64,000 bases of DNA from JBKHYJ01 sp046565505. Lineage in GTDB: Bacteria > Acidobacteriota > Blastocatellia > UBA7656. Positions 7,516 to 16,822 of this stretch are shown in pieces (positions within the stretch are counted from its first letter, which is position 1; every line of letters begins with the position of its first letter). Location of the stretch: the NCBI GenBank assembly GCA_046565505.1, contig JBKHYJ010000015.1, positions 124,001-188,000 of the forward strand, written 5' to 3'. The notes below the pieces were generated by a model, which was given only the letters and a program-made list of their open reading frames with translations, did not search any database and was not told where the DNA came from. The position numbers and the translations under genes were made by a program.

Positions 7516-9036
7516 TCAATCATGTTTTGCGAAACAGTAAAGCGCGCTCCTCGTCCGTATGTAGATTCGCCCGCCGCCGATGGCGGGCGTCGCGAAGCAT
7601 TCGTCATCGAGCGCGTTCACGGCCAGGACTTGCCAGTCGCCGCCGGCCTTCAATACGGACACGGCCCCCCCCTGGCCCACCAGAAAGACTTTGCCATCGG
7701 CGGCGACCGGCGACGCGAAGTACTTGTCAACCGCGCCCTGCAAGCGGCCCTGCTTGATCACCTCGCCCGTCTCCGGGTCGAATGTGATCAACACCCCGCC
7801 GTCGTTGACCATGTAGAGCACGCCTTTGTAGAGCAGCGTGGAAGGGACCTGCGGGACAGGCCTGCGGTATCGCCACCGAATGCTCGCTTCCGTCATGTCG
7901 CCGCGCCCTCCGAGCCTTATCGCCAGCAGGCCATTTTCGGCCGACATCATCGCGCGATAAATTTCCCACTCCTTCGCCGTCAAGTAACCGTCCTTGTCGA
8001 GGTCGAACACCGTAAAATACGCCTGAGACCGCGTGCGCTCGTCGGGTCCTTCGGCGATGGATATGCGCCCGTCTTTATCGGCGTCGTGTGCGGACAAGAC
8101 CTCTTGAAACGGCGGGACCGCTATCTGCTTGCCCGGCTGGTTCTCGGGGAACCCCCAGCCATTGATGTAAAGGACATCCCCCGCGATACTGGCGACGGAC
8201 TTCATCTCGCAAGCGAGGCCCCGGACCCACCACACCTTCTCGCCATTGTCCGCGCGGTAGGCCGTGAGCTGGAATGACTCTGGAATGATAATCTGCGTGG
8301 GCCCGCCCTGCGGCCTGTAGAGGACCGGCGTCGAATACCCCGAGACCACCCAGGGCCGCTCGACCTTCCACCGCGTGCGGCCGCTGTTTTTGTCCACCGC
8401 GAGCAGGAACGAATTCGTGTCCTGATCGCATGACATGACGACCTTGTCGTCCACGAGGATCGGGGAAGCCCCCATCCCGTAAAACGTGTTGAAAGGCCCG
8501 AGCGGCACGCGCCACCGCTCCTTGCCCGCAGGCCCATAAGAGATCAACCCGAAATCCTGAAAGAATGCGTAGACGTTTTCGCCATCCGTGACGGGGCTGG
8601 GCGAGGCCGGGTTGTTTGGCTTGAGAAGCCTGTCGGCGCGGTTGCGAGGGGCCTCGCGCTTCCATAAAAGCTTCCCCGTTCTCAGATCGACGCAGATGGT
8701 AAATAGGCTGTTGCCCTCGAAGGCCGTCACAAATATTCGGTCGCGTCCGAGGACGGGGGACGAGTGCCCCGGCGGAAGCGCGGTCTTCCAAACCACGTTC
8801 TTCTCCGGGCCGAACTCGGTCGGCAGACCCGTCGCGTACGAGACGCCCGACCCATTCGGGCCGCGAAACTGTGACCAGTCGTCGCCGCCTGCAAGCACGC
8901 CGCGACATGCCACCAGCGCCACGACGAGCAAGTAGCGAGTCTTCACGCGCGCGAGATTTCTGAGCCCGCCGGCGGCCGCGACCGCCGACCGCGACCTCGC
9001 GGAAGGGCGTCGGGTCGAGAGTCCTTGCTTTAACAT
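7516..9036 (-). CDS. PQQ-like beta-propeller protein with EF-hand insertion
   Basis: A 506-residue exported protein. After a basic N-terminus and a hydrophobic segment (about 34-46) the mature part opens with WSQFRGPNGSG, the usual first motif of the PQQ-binding-like beta-propeller family, and continues with repeated SSPV..V/AxDxxTGxxxWK blade motifs. Between blades lie two EF-hand calcium loops, DADKDGRISIAE (318-329) and DLDKDGYLTAKE (345-356), so folding or activity may depend on calcium. The catalytic signature of quinoprotein dehydrogenases was not identified, so a binding or scaffold role is equally possible. The ATG at 9036 has GAGG at good spacing; an in-frame GTG at 8946 would give a more conventional signal peptide. 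Confidence 0.85.
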   Translation of the reverse strand: MLKQGLSTRRPSARSRSAVAAAGGLRNLARVKTRYLLVVALVACRGVLAGGDDWSQFRGPNGSGVSYATGLPTEFGPEKNVVWKTALPPGHSSPVLGRDRIFVTAFEGNSLFTICVDLRTGKLLWKREAPRNRADRLLKPNNPASPSPVTDGENVYAFFQDFGLISYGPAGKERWRVPLGPFNTFYGMGASPILVDDKVVMSCDQDTNSFLLAVDKNSGRTRWKVERPWVVSGYSTPVLYRPQGGPTQIIIPESFQLTAYRADNGEKVWWVRGLACEMKSVASIAGDVLYINGWGFPENQPGKQIAVPPFQEVLSAHDADKDGRISIAEGPDERTRSQAYFTVFDLDKDGYLTAKEWEIYRAMMSAENGLLAIRLGGRGDMTEASIRWRYRRPVPQVPSTLLYKGVLYMVNDGGVLITFDPETGEVIKQGRLQGAVDKYFASPVAADGKVFLVGQGGAVSVLKAGGDWQVLAVNALDDECFATPAIGGGRIYIRTRSALYCFAKHD

Positions 9037-9197
9037 TCAGCGCCTCGTCGTCAGGTGCGGGGCCGGGCCGTTGTCTGGTCGTAAACGCGCCGGCGCCGCG
9101 GCGGATTGAGGTTGATAGAGAGGCCGCCGGGGACCGTAGGAAAAGACGGCCAATGATAGCCTGTGTGATAGCCTATGATCTCCGGCGCGGCGCTCTT

Positions 9198-12100
9198 TTA
9201 AAATAAAATCCTGAGGCCCAATTGAATCTGCCTCGAAGAGGTGACCGTCGAGCGTATGCGGCCGAACGACGCCAGCGGGCGCTCGTTATCCGCCGCGCCT
9301 GAAAACGCCAACAGGCTCGGCGGGGCGAAATTCGTACGGTTGAATACGTTGAAAGCTTCTACTCTAATTTGAATGTTGCCGCCTTCGCCCAGCCGCGACC
9401 ACCTCGTGTTCTTCACCGCGGACAGGTCAAAGGCCCTGAGGTTCGGCCCCGTCAGCGCCCCGCGGCCGAGGTTGCCGAGCGTGCCCGCCGGCTGAAGGAC
9501 GAACGCCGTCGGGTCGAACCAGCGGTCAGGGTCCCCGATGACCGCGTCCTCGTGGGTGCGGCCCGGCGCGAGGCTCGGCCGGTCCAGCCCCAGCCCCGGC
9601 CCTATCGAAGGGTTCCATTGCGAGCGCGACCGGTTGCGCGACACGAAGGCCGTCAGCGGGCTGCCGCTGCGCAGGTTGCTGATGCCGGACAACTGCCAGC
9701 CGTCGAGCAGCTTGCCGGCGGCCCCCGTCAGCCGCTTGGCGAATGGCAGCTCCCACGTGAAATTGACGACCCAGTTGTGCTTGGCATGGAAATCCGACAG
9801 CCCTTTGTTGTAATTAAAGCCCGCGAATTCCGGCATCGCGTTGGTCGTCCCGTTCGTCGCGTCGGAGAAGAAGGTGGAAGCTTGCGTCGTGTCTATGTTG
9901 CGCGAGAACGTATACGACGATTGAAAGTCCAGTCCGCGGCTGAACCGCTTGCGGACTTCAAAGATCATCGCGTTGTACCAGGAGTCGCCATCGCTGCTCT
10001 TTAATTCGATGGTCGAAAACGCGGGGTTGCGGCGCGGCGCGTTCGGCGGGAAGAATAGGGTGCCGTCCGGCAGCCTTTGCGGGACGGCCAGATTCACGTC
10101 GCCGCTCCTGAGCAGGTGTACGCCGCGCGCGCCCGCGTAGCCGACCGTCATCACCGTATCGAACCACAGCTCGCGTTGCAGGCTCACGTTGTAGACGTGC
10201 ACGTAGGGGTTCTTCAGGTCGTACTGCACGGGGCGGATTGAATTGCCGACGCCCAGCTCGAACGGGGGCACCGGGAAAGTCGGGTTCTGTATGACGAGCC
10301 GCGGCGTCGCCGGGGGGTTGGTCACGGTGACGATCAGGTTCTGGTGGTTGTTCGTGTTGAAGTAAAGCCCGTACCCCCCGCGCAGCGAGGTCTTCCCGTC
10401 GCCGAAAATATCCCACGCGAACCCGACGCGCGGCGAGAGGTTCCGCCTCGTAGGGTTCTTATAAAGCTTGCCCACAGTCGGCGTCGCGTCGGTCAGGTTG
10501 ATGAGGGCCGAGTCGCGCCCGTATATATCGACCGGCAGCGTGGCGAATTCATAACGCACTCCGAGGTTCAACTTCAGCCGCCGATTCACACGAAGCTCGT
10601 CCTGCGCGTAGAGGCCCAACAGCGTGAAGCGCCAGTAGCGGTCGAGCGCACCCTCCGGCGTCAGGCCGACGAACCGCGCCGGCCTGTTCGTCAAAAACTC
10701 CCGCAGGTTGTTGAAAGTGAATATGCCCAGCCCGAACGTGGGGTTGAACATGTTGTCCTGGTAATGCTCGACCATCTGGCCGAACTTCAAAAAGTGCCTG
10801 CCCCGCGTGTGCACCAGGTTGTGCTCGAAGCTGAACACGTTCTGCACGAGCGACACGTTGACGGACGTTTGCGGGCCGAAGCGGCCGGGGATGCCGGCTA
10901 TGTCTATGCCGCCAATCTTGTCCCTGCCGGGCACGAAGGGCGTGAGCGGGCGTGATACGTTCGCCTCGACATCCTGCCCCACGTTGGTGCGGCTGAAGCC
11001 GCCCCTGAACGTGCTAACGGTCCGCGACGAATAGACCAGGTAGTGCTGCGCCGTGAAGAACTGGTTGCGCGATATGAACGAGCGCGGGAACTGCGGGAAG
11101 TCGGTCGGGAGCTGCTGGTCCGCGTCGTCGAGCGTGTAGCGGCCGAAGAATTGATTACTCGAATTGAAGTTATGGTCTATCCTGCCCTGGACGAAGTGCT
11201 CGTCTAACTGCTGGTTGAAGCCGAAATTGTAAGCGGCAAACCCGCCGCCGATCCTCGGCCCGTTGGCCCGGGGGAACTCGTCGAGAAAAGGCCGTATGAT
11301 GGGGCTGACCGGCACGGTTATCGTCCCGCCGGGGTTGGCCGGGTCGGGCAGGACGCCGCGCCGCGCGTCGTCGTCTGGGACCACGGTGGAGATGGTGCGG
11401 CCTAATCGCTCGCGCAGGGATTCGTACCCGAAGAAGAAGAACGCGCGGTCGCGCCGTATGGGCCCGCCGACGCTGCCGCCGAATTGATTCCTCTTGAACT
11501 CCGGCTTGCGGCTGGGGTCGAAAAAGTTTCTCGCGTCGAAATTATCATTGCGGTGGAACTCGTAGAGGCTGCCGTGAGCGTAGTTACTGCCCGACTTGGA
11601 GAGCGCGGTTATCTGCCCGCCGGAGTTGCGGCCGTACTCCGCGCTGTAAGTGTTGGCCTCGACCCGGAACTCGCGTATCGCTTCTACGCCCAAAGCGGTG
11701 CCGGCCGCGCTCCCCGCCGGCCCGTTCGTGAAGTCGTTTTGAAGTGTCCCGTCCAGCAGGTAGACATTCGACCTCGGGTCCTGACCGTTGATGCTCATCC
11801 CCAGCCCATGCGCGACCACCGACCCGCCATCGCGGTGCGGGAAAGCCACCACGCCGGGCTGGAGCAGGGCCAGGTCCGTGTAGTTTCTGCCGTTCAGGGG
11901 CAGCTCTCTTATAGCCCTTTCGCCGACCAGATAACTCAGCTCGGGCGTTTCGGTGTTGACCAGCGGCCCCTCTTGCCCGGAGATGTCCGTCTGGTCCGCC
12001 AGGGCGGCCACCTCAAGCCCTATGTCGATGACGGATGTTTCACCCAGCGTCAGCGTGACCGCGTTATGCGTCCAGGGGCGGAACCCGGCGACCTCCGCGC

Positions 12101-12395
12101 GTATCTCGTAACGGCCCACGCGCATCTCCGGGAAGACGTAACGGCCCTGGTCGTCGCTCACGGTCGAGCGCGTGAGATTAGTTTCGAGGTGTCGCGCCGA
12201 GACCGTCGCGCCCGCCACGAGCGCGCCCGATGGGTCATGGACTACGCCTGTGATGGCGCTGGCGGTCTGCGCGCGCGCGCCCGGCGCGGCCATCTGCGCG
12301 ACGAGGCAGAACGTGAATATCGCGAAGCGGATAGGCTTAGACAAAGAATAAAAGTATCGAGGCGAGAACCCTGAAGGGCGCATAATAACTGACAT
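9198..12395 (-). CDS. TonB-dependent receptor, Oar-like, with carboxypeptidase-regulatory domain
   Basis: A 1065-residue outer-membrane receptor. A signal peptide (to about residue 43, GARA|QT) is followed by a carboxypeptidase-regulatory-like beta-sandwich (about 45-130, ITGVVHDPSGALVAGA), a plug domain (about 140-290, with ELPLNGRNYTDLALLQPG and LLDG) and a 22-strand-type barrel ending in LGLRILF with the expected terminal phenylalanine. This arrangement is typical of the large Oar/SusC-like receptors that are abundant in Acidobacteria and are usually linked to uptake of oligomers or to surface adhesion. No SusD-like partner or TonB system is in the window. The ATG at 12383 is an alternative start. 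It is divergent from the DUF3311/symporter operon. Confidence 0.9.
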   Translation of the reverse strand: MSVIMRPSGFSPRYFYSLSKPIRFAIFTFCLVAQMAAPGARAQTASAITGVVHDPSGALVAGATVSARHLETNLTRSTVSDDQGRYVFPEMRVGRYEIRAEVAGFRPWTHNAVTLTLGETSVIDIGLEVAALADQTDISGQEGPLVNTETPELSYLVGERAIRELPLNGRNYTDLALLQPGVVAFPHRDGGSVVAHGLGMSINGQDPRSNVYLLDGTLQNDFTNGPAGSAAGTALGVEAIREFRVEANTYSAEYGRNSGGQITALSKSGSNYAHGSLYEFHRNDNFDARNFFDPSRKPEFKRNQFGGSVGGPIRRDRAFFFFGYESLRERLGRTISTVVPDDDARRGVLPDPANPGGTITVPVSPIIRPFLDEFPRANGPRIGGGFAAYNFGFNQQLDEHFVQGRIDHNFNSSNQFFGRYTLDDADQQLPTDFPQFPRSFISRNQFFTAQHYLVYSSRTVSTFRGGFSRTNVGQDVEANVSRPLTPFVPGRDKIGGIDIAGIPGRFGPQTSVNVSLVQNVFSFEHNLVHTRGRHFLKFGQMVEHYQDNMFNPTFGLGIFTFNNLREFLTNRPARFVGLTPEGALDRYWRFTLLGLYAQDELRVNRRLKLNLGVRYEFATLPVDIYGRDSALINLTDATPTVGKLYKNPTRRNLSPRVGFAWDIFGDGKTSLRGGYGLYFNTNNHQNLIVTVTNPPATPRLVIQNPTFPVPPFELGVGNSIRPVQYDLKNPYVHVYNVSLQRELWFDTVMTVGYAGARGVHLLRSGDVNLAVPQRLPDGTLFFPPNAPRRNPAFSTIELKSSDGDSWYNAMIFEVRKRFSRGLDFQSSYTFSRNIDTTQASTFFSDATNGTTNAMPEFAGFNYNKGLSDFHAKHNWVVNFTWELPFAKRLTGAAGKLLDGWQLSGISNLRSGSPLTAFVSRNRSRSQWNPSIGPGLGLDRPSLAPGRTHEDAVIGDPDRWFDPTAFVLQPAGTLGNLGRGALTGPNLRAFDLSAVKNTRWSRLGEGGNIQIRVEAFNVFNRTNFAPPSLLAFSGAADNERPLASFGRIRSTVTSSRQIQLGLRILF

Positions 12396-12435
12396 TCCTT
12401 CTTTCTAATCGTGAGTCGGGCACACGGGCCCAATC

Positions 12436-12466
12436 ATTCTAGCACAGCGGTTTCTGTCTGTTGCAA
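12436..12466 (-). promoter_or_regulatory. Candidate promoter for the TonB receptor
   Basis: On the minus strand TTGCAA (12466 to 12461) precedes TAGAAT (12441 to 12436) with a 19-base spacer. The -10 matches TATAAT at 5 of 6 positions; the spacer is longer than ideal. It would give a leader of about 35 bases. Confidence 0.35.
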
Positions 12467-12528
12467 TTTGCCCGAGCACTATGCGATAGTACGCTGGCAT
12501 TTTCTCGCTGGTTGCAACCAAAAGACGG

Positions 12529-12795
12529 ATGAAACGGGCACTACTGGTAATTATCGTCAGCGCTCTTTACATTCTGCACCAGGACGTGTGGTTCTGGCGC
12601 ACGGCTCACCCGCTCGTCTTCAGTTTCATACCCATAGGGCTTTTCTATCACGCCTGCTTTACGGTGGCGGCATCCCTGGTCTTCTGGGTGCTGGTAAAGC
12701 ATGCGTGGCCCGCGCACCTCGAAGCGGACGTCGAGCGCGGCCCCGTGGCGCAAGGCTACGCGGAACACAAGGCTGAGGAGGATCAGGCGAGTTGA
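12529..12795 (+). CDS. DUF3311-family small membrane protein
   Basis: An 88-residue protein with two hydrophobic segments (about 3-20 and 28-58) separated by HQDVWFWRTAHP, and a charged C-terminal tail. This matches DUF3311 proteins, which are typically encoded directly upstream of sodium:solute symporters and are thought to be small accessory subunits. Here the stop codon overlaps the TTG start of the symporter gene, so translation of the two is probably coupled. The function of the family is not established. Confidence 0.8.
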   Translation: MKRALLVIIVSALYILHQDVWFWRTAHPLVFSFIPIGLFYHACFTVAASLVFWVLVKHAWPAHLEADVERGPVAQGYAEHKAEEDQAS

Positions 12796-14471
12796 TCCCC
12801 GCCCTTTTCGTTTTCGCTTACCTGATAGTCGTTCTCTACATAGGCATCTTCGCGTTTCGTAAATCGCCTGCGGGCGAGAAGGCCGAAGATTATTTCCTGG
12901 CCGGCCGCTCGCTCGGCCCATACGTCTTCCTGCTGTCGCTGTTCGGCACCAACATGACGGCCTTCGCCATCCTGGGCTCGTCGGGCCACGCTTTCAACAA
13001 TGGGATAGTGACGTTCGGGCTGATGGCCTCCTCGTCCGCGCTCGTCATCCCGCTCACACTTTTCTTCATAGGCACCCGCGTCTGGGCGCTCGGGAAGAGG
13101 TACGGCTTCATAACCCCCGTGCAGATGTTCCGCGACCGCTGGGAGTGCCGACACATAGGGACGGTAATCTTCCTGGTCCAGGCGGCGTTCCTGGTCCCTT
13201 ACATCATCATCGGGGTTATGGGCGGGGGCACGGCCCTGAGCGCCATAAGCGGGGGCAAGGTCCCTTACTGGTTCGGCGGCGCGCTGGTCGCCCTGGTCGT
13301 GATGTGTTACGTCTTCTTCGGCGGCATGAGGGGGACTGCCTGGGTCAACGCGTTTCAGACCGTCCTCTTTTTATGTTTCGGCGCAATCGCGCTCGCGGTT
13401 ATAGGCGCGGGCATGGGCGGCTTCCGCCAGTCGGCCGAATCCTTGCTCTCGTCGCCCGCGACCGCGGCGCTCATGACCAGGGAGCGAGTCCCGCAGGAGT
13501 TTTTCTTCAGCTACACTTTCATCCCACTTTCGTCAATCGCGTTCCCCCACATAACGATCTTTTGCCTGACCGCGCGCAGGATGAGTCAGTTCAAAAAGAC
13601 GATAGTCTTTTACCCGGTCTGCATCCTCGCGCTGTGGCTGCCTTGCGTGTTCCTGGGCGTAATGGCCAACCGGCTGACGGACGTTCCGCAGATAGCGGAG
13701 AAGGTGGAGGCGCGAAAGACCCTCGCCCGCGAGGGCGCGGCGATGAGCCCCGACGAGCGCGACGAGCTGCGCGCGAAGATGGGCGGGGATGACGTGCTTC
13801 TTCTTCTGCTCGAACGCTACGCGCCGCTCTGGCTCGCGGGCCTGCTCGGCGCGGGCATAATGGCGGCCGTCATGGCGAGCGATTCGCAGATACTCGCGCT
13901 CTCGACCATGTTCACTGAAGACGTGTTCGCCTTCTACGGCGGCAAGAGGCGTTTCGGCGAGGCGGCCCAGGTCAACACAGGGCGGGCGTTCATAATACTG
14001 ATAACGCTGTTCGCGTACGCGGTGGCGCTGCGAGCGCCCCAATCCATTTTCGACCTCGCTATACAGTACGCCTTCTCGGGCTACGCCGCGCTTTCGCCGC
14101 TTCTCGTCGCGGCCCTGTTTTGGAAGGGGAGCACGCGCTTGGGGGCGCTGGCGAGCGTCACCTGGTCTGTGCTTGCCGTGGCGGGCGTGGCCGTCTTTCA
14201 ATACTTGATCCCCGCCCCCGCCCCCGGCCCTCCGACGGTCGTCTGGTCGGTCGCGGGCATGGACGCGATTTCTAGGACGGCGGGCGGCACCGCGGTCTTC
14301 GGCTTTATGCCCGTCGTCCCCATGACCATTGTATCCGCGCTGTTGATGATCGCGGTTTCCGCCGTCACAAGTAAGCCGAGCCGCGAGACCATCGGCCGTT
14401 ACTTCCCCGAGCGACCGAGCGACGTGGAGGGCGCCGGGCCTTCTCCCGCGCTCAAAGCTCCCGCACCGTAG
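12792..14471 (+). CDS. Sodium:solute symporter family protein
   Basis: A 559-residue permease with about 13 hydrophobic segments and SSS-family features: an N-terminal segment followed by AEDYFLAGRSLGPY, then LFGTNMTAFAILGSSGHAF. This family couples inward transport of sugars, carboxylates, pantothenate or other solutes to sodium. The substrate cannot be assigned. The start codon is TTG (12792-12794), overlapping the TGA of the DUF3311 gene; GAGGAGG lies about 10 bases upstream, supporting that start. The hydrophilic stretch at about 295-335 is a cytoplasmic loop. The protein ends with a short proline/serine-rich tail. With the DUF3311 protein it forms a two-gene transport operon, followed by an MFS gene on the same strand. 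Confidence 0.9.
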   Translation: MIPALFVFAYLIVVLYIGIFAFRKSPAGEKAEDYFLAGRSLGPYVFLLSLFGTNMTAFAILGSSGHAFNNGIVTFGLMASSSALVIPLTLFFIGTRVWALGKRYGFITPVQMFRDRWECRHIGTVIFLVQAAFLVPYIIIGVMGGGTALSAISGGKVPYWFGGALVALVVMCYVFFGGMRGTAWVNAFQTVLFLCFGAIALAVIGAGMGGFRQSAESLLSSPATAALMTRERVPQEFFFSYTFIPLSSIAFPHITIFCLTARRMSQFKKTIVFYPVCILALWLPCVFLGVMANRLTDVPQIAEKVEARKTLAREGAAMSPDERDELRAKMGGDDVLLLLLERYAPLWLAGLLGAGIMAAVMASDSQILALSTMFTEDVFAFYGGKRRFGEAAQVNTGRAFIILITLFAYAVALRAPQSIFDLAIQYAFSGYAALSPLLVAALFWKGSTRLGALASVTWSVLAVAGVAVFQYLIPAPAPGPPTVVWSVAGMDAISRTAGGTAVFGFMPVVPMTIVSALLMIAVSAVTSKPSRETIGRYFPERPSDVEGAGPSPALKAPAP

Positions 14472-14624
14472 AGTATGGTGAAGGACTCTTGCGAGATGGC
14501 CCGCGGCGCAAAGTCGAGAAGCTGCGCACGCACGCCGAGAGCGCGCGGCGTCGCCCGGCTTGCGTATGGATTCACGGCCGGTTGTTTCACAGGCCGTCCC
14601 GAATAATTTCCGCAAAGGATCATT

Positions 14625-15968
14625 ATGTCTAACGTAGCGTCAGCGCACACCACTTCCCGCCTAACGGCAATTCAGTGGCTCATCTGCGTCGTCGCGTGCC
14701 TGGGCTTCGCCTTCGACACCTACGAGCTTTTGATGCTGCCCCTGGTCCTTCCGCCCGCGCTCAGGGAACTGGGCAACGTGCAACTCGGGAGCCCCGAGTT
14801 CGCAAGGTGGCGCGACCTGTTCTTTTACGTGCCCGCCGTGGCGGGAGGCGTCTTCGGCCTGATCGGGGGATACCTGACCGACCGCTTCGGGCGGAGGCGC
14901 GTCCTGGTGTGGAGCATCTTGGTTTACGCGCTGTCGGCGCTGGGCGCTGGGTTTGCCACGTCGCTCCCGGCGCTGCTGCTGCTGCGCTGCACGACGTTCA
15001 TCGGGGTGTGCGTCGAATTCGTTGCCGCGGTCGCATGGCTCGCGGAGCTTTTCCCCGACCCTAAGCAGAGGGAGAAAGTGCTGGGCTACACGCAGGCTTT
15101 CTCTTCGCTCGGGGGGCTGATGGTGAGCGGCGCGTTCGTGCTGGTGGCAAGCCTCGGCGACCGCCTGCCCGCCATTCATGGGGCGCACGAGGCGTGGCGC
15201 TATACGCTGATCTCGGGCGTGGTGCCTGCGATCCCGCTGATAATCATCCGCCCGTTTTTGCCCGAGTCGCCGACCTGGAAAAAGAAGAAGGCCGAAGGGA
15301 CTTTGAAGCGCCCGAGCGTCGCGGAGATTTTCGCGCCCGCTTTCCGTAAGACCTCCCTCGTGTCAGCCTTCATGGTCGCCTGTAGCTTCGCGGTTGCGTT
15401 CGGGGCGATTCAGCACCTCCCGCAGATCGTGCCGGGGCTGCCGGAAGTAAAAGACCTGCCCAGGCCGCAGCAGCAACAGGTCGTAGGCACGGTACAGCTC
15501 ATTCAAGAGGTCGGCGGGCTGGCGGGGCGATTCTTTCTAGCCTTCCTCGCCGTCCACATAATCAGTCGGAGAAGGCTCTTGCGCATCTTTCAAGTGCCGG
15601 GGCTGATACTGGTCCCGCTCGTCTTCCTTTTCCCGGCCACGACCAGCCTCGGCATGCTCAAGTGGGGCATCTTTTTCGCGGGGTTCTTTACGGTCGCGCA
15701 GTTCAGCTTCTGGGGCAACTACCTGCCGCGCGTCTACCCTACGCACCTCAGGGGGACGGGGGAGAGCTTTTCCGCTAACGTCGGCGGGCGCATGATAGGC
15801 ACTTCGGCCGCCCTGGTGACGACGCAGCTGTCGAACCTCATGCCTGGCGCGACGCCCGCGACACACCTCGCGTTCGCGGCGGCGGGCGTCGCCCTGCTCG
15901 CTTACGCGCTCGGCCTAGCCGCGAGCTTCTGGCTGCCGGAGCCTAAGCACGAGCGGCTGCCCGAATGA
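14625..15968 (+). CDS. MFS transporter (metabolite:proton symporter type)
   Basis: A 447-residue, 12-segment Major Facilitator Superfamily protein. The loop between segments 2 and 3 carries the family signature in GGYLTDRFGRRRVL, and PESPTW follows segment 6, as in sugar and organic-acid transporters of the metabolite:H+ symporter group. A central hydrophilic loop (about 218-240) joins the two six-helix halves. The C-terminal half has a GTGESFSANVGGRMIG segment. The substrate is unknown. It lies 150 bases downstream of the symporter gene with no obvious terminator between, so co-transcription is possible but unproven. Confidence 0.88.
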   Translation: MSNVASAHTTSRLTAIQWLICVVACLGFAFDTYELLMLPLVLPPALRELGNVQLGSPEFARWRDLFFYVPAVAGGVFGLIGGYLTDRFGRRRVLVWSILVYALSALGAGFATSLPALLLLRCTTFIGVCVEFVAAVAWLAELFPDPKQREKVLGYTQAFSSLGGLMVSGAFVLVASLGDRLPAIHGAHEAWRYTLISGVVPAIPLIIIRPFLPESPTWKKKKAEGTLKRPSVAEIFAPAFRKTSLVSAFMVACSFAVAFGAIQHLPQIVPGLPEVKDLPRPQQQQVVGTVQLIQEVGGLAGRFFLAFLAVHIISRRRLLRIFQVPGLILVPLVFLFPATTSLGMLKWGIFFAGFFTVAQFSFWGNYLPRVYPTHLRGTGESFSANVGGRMIGTSAALVTTQLSNLMPGATPATHLAFAAAGVALLAYALGLAASFWLPEPKHERLPE

Positions 15969-15970
15969 CG

Positions 15971-15994
15971 TTGCCGCGGCTCGGTGCGGGGCAA
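15971..15994 (+). terminator. Hairpin after the MFS gene
   Basis: TTGCCGCG (15971-15978) pairs with CGGGGCAA (15987-15994) except for one mismatch, around an 8-base loop, three bases after the MFS stop. AATAAAT follows rather than a T-run, so termination is only suggested. Confidence 0.3.
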
Positions 15995-16109
15995 TAAATG
16001 CTTGTGGTTTGCGGGCAGAAGCTGTAGATTTGAATCCATAAACGCTTGTGAAGTCCCACTAGAACAAACCCATAAGATAATTAACCAGTTGATGATGGGA
16101 GGACAGACC

Positions 16110-16346
16110 ATGCGAAAGTTATTGACCGCGCTTTTACTCGTAATAGTTGTTTGCCTGGCGGTTTCCTTGGGAGCTTGTAACCGCAATAAGTCAAGGACCC
16201 CGAGCGGCGGTGGCACCAACGCGAACGCCACGTCAACAGGCACGGGCGGCGACACGGGCACTACCGGCACGGGCAGGAACAGGAACAGAAACAGGAATGG
16301 GAATTCAAACACGGGCGGGATGGCTAACTCGAATTCGCCCAGGTAG
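16110..16346 (+). CDS. Small lipoprotein with Arg/Asn-rich low-complexity tail
   Basis: A 78-residue protein with a lipoprotein signal peptide: MRKLLTALLLVIVVCLAVS followed by the lipobox LGAC, lipidation expected on that cysteine. The mature part (about 55 residues) has no globular domain. It is rich in Gly, Thr, Asn and Arg and includes a repeated arginine-asparagine run (NRNRNRN). The ATG at 16110 is preceded by GGAGG 8 bases upstream; upstream in-frame codons have no SD. The family was not recognised. Such tails can be disordered surface spacers; that is inference. Confidence 0.65.
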   Translation: MRKLLTALLLVIVVCLAVSLGACNRNKSRTPSGGGTNANATSTGTGGDTGTTGTGRNRNRNRNGNSNTGGMANSNSPR

Positions 16347-16425
16347 CGTTCACCTCCAATCGCGGCGCGCGACGCGGGCCGCAATTCGCGCCCGCGCCGC
16401 GCCGCGTCATACAGGAAGGAAGTTT

Positions 16426-16617
16426 ATGGACGAAAAAGACAGAGCCGATTTAGAGAAGCTCGAAACCCTCAGGGACCTCGCGTTATGCGGGCCCGAAGAG
16501 AAGAGGGACGAGGCGCAAAGAGCTTACGAAGAGTTACGCGAAAAGCTATTCAGCAGCGAGCAGTGTCAGACGCCCGAACCTGACAACCAGACGAAGGACC
16601 TGACTTATGGAAGATAA
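16426..16617 (+). CDS. Small charged helical protein, unknown
   Basis: A 63-residue protein, strongly acidic and basic in alternation (MDEKDRADLEKLETLRDLAL at the start), predicted mainly alpha-helical. A good SD (AAGGAAG) stands upstream of the ATG at 16426. Its last 11 bases overlap the start of the zinc-ribbon gene, suggesting translational coupling. No family was recognised. Confidence 0.55.
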   Translation: MDEKDRADLEKLETLRDLALCGPEEKRDEAQRAYEELREKLFSSEQCQTPEPDNQTKDLTYGR

Positions 16618-16804
16618 GACGGTGACATGCGAAGAGTGCGGCCAGCCATTTACACTCACGGCCGGCGAACAGCAGCTATACCAGGGGCAGGGAATCGAGG
16701 AGCCTAGAATATGCAGGGAGTGTCGCAGGTCCCACAAGGACGATAAGAGCGACATGATCCGCGAAGGCGAAGGCGGCGGGGTCGGCGGTCCGTTTAATAC
16801 TTAG
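16607..16804 (+). CDS. Small zinc-ribbon protein
   Basis: A 65-residue protein with two Cys-x2-Cys knuckles, CEEC at about residues 9-12 and CREC at about 36-39, spaced as in short zinc-ribbon proteins (probable zinc-ribbon domain family). The sequence FTLTAGEQQLYQ lies between the knuckles. The remaining 25 residues are charged and glycine-rich. It overlaps the preceding small gene by 11 bases. A hairpin follows the stop directly. Family members are of unknown role; nucleic-acid or protein binding is a guess. Confidence 0.7.
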   Translation: MEDKTVTCEECGQPFTLTAGEQQLYQGQGIEEPRICRECRRSHKDDKSDMIREGEGGGVGGPFNT

Positions 16805-16822
16805 CCGGGCGCTGACGCCCGG
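16805..16822 (+). terminator. Hairpin after the zinc-ribbon gene
   Basis: CCGGGCG (16805-16811) and CGCCCGG (16816-16822) form a perfect 7-base stem with a 4-base loop, beginning directly after the stop codon. No T-run follows. Likely marks the end of the small-gene operon. Confidence 0.5.

Noticed and set aside
6893..7519. Long N-terminal extension of the methyltransferase-like frame
   Set aside because: It is arginine-rich shadow sequence lying over the same-strand DMT transporter gene at 6997-7479 in another frame, which has clear membrane segments and an SD.
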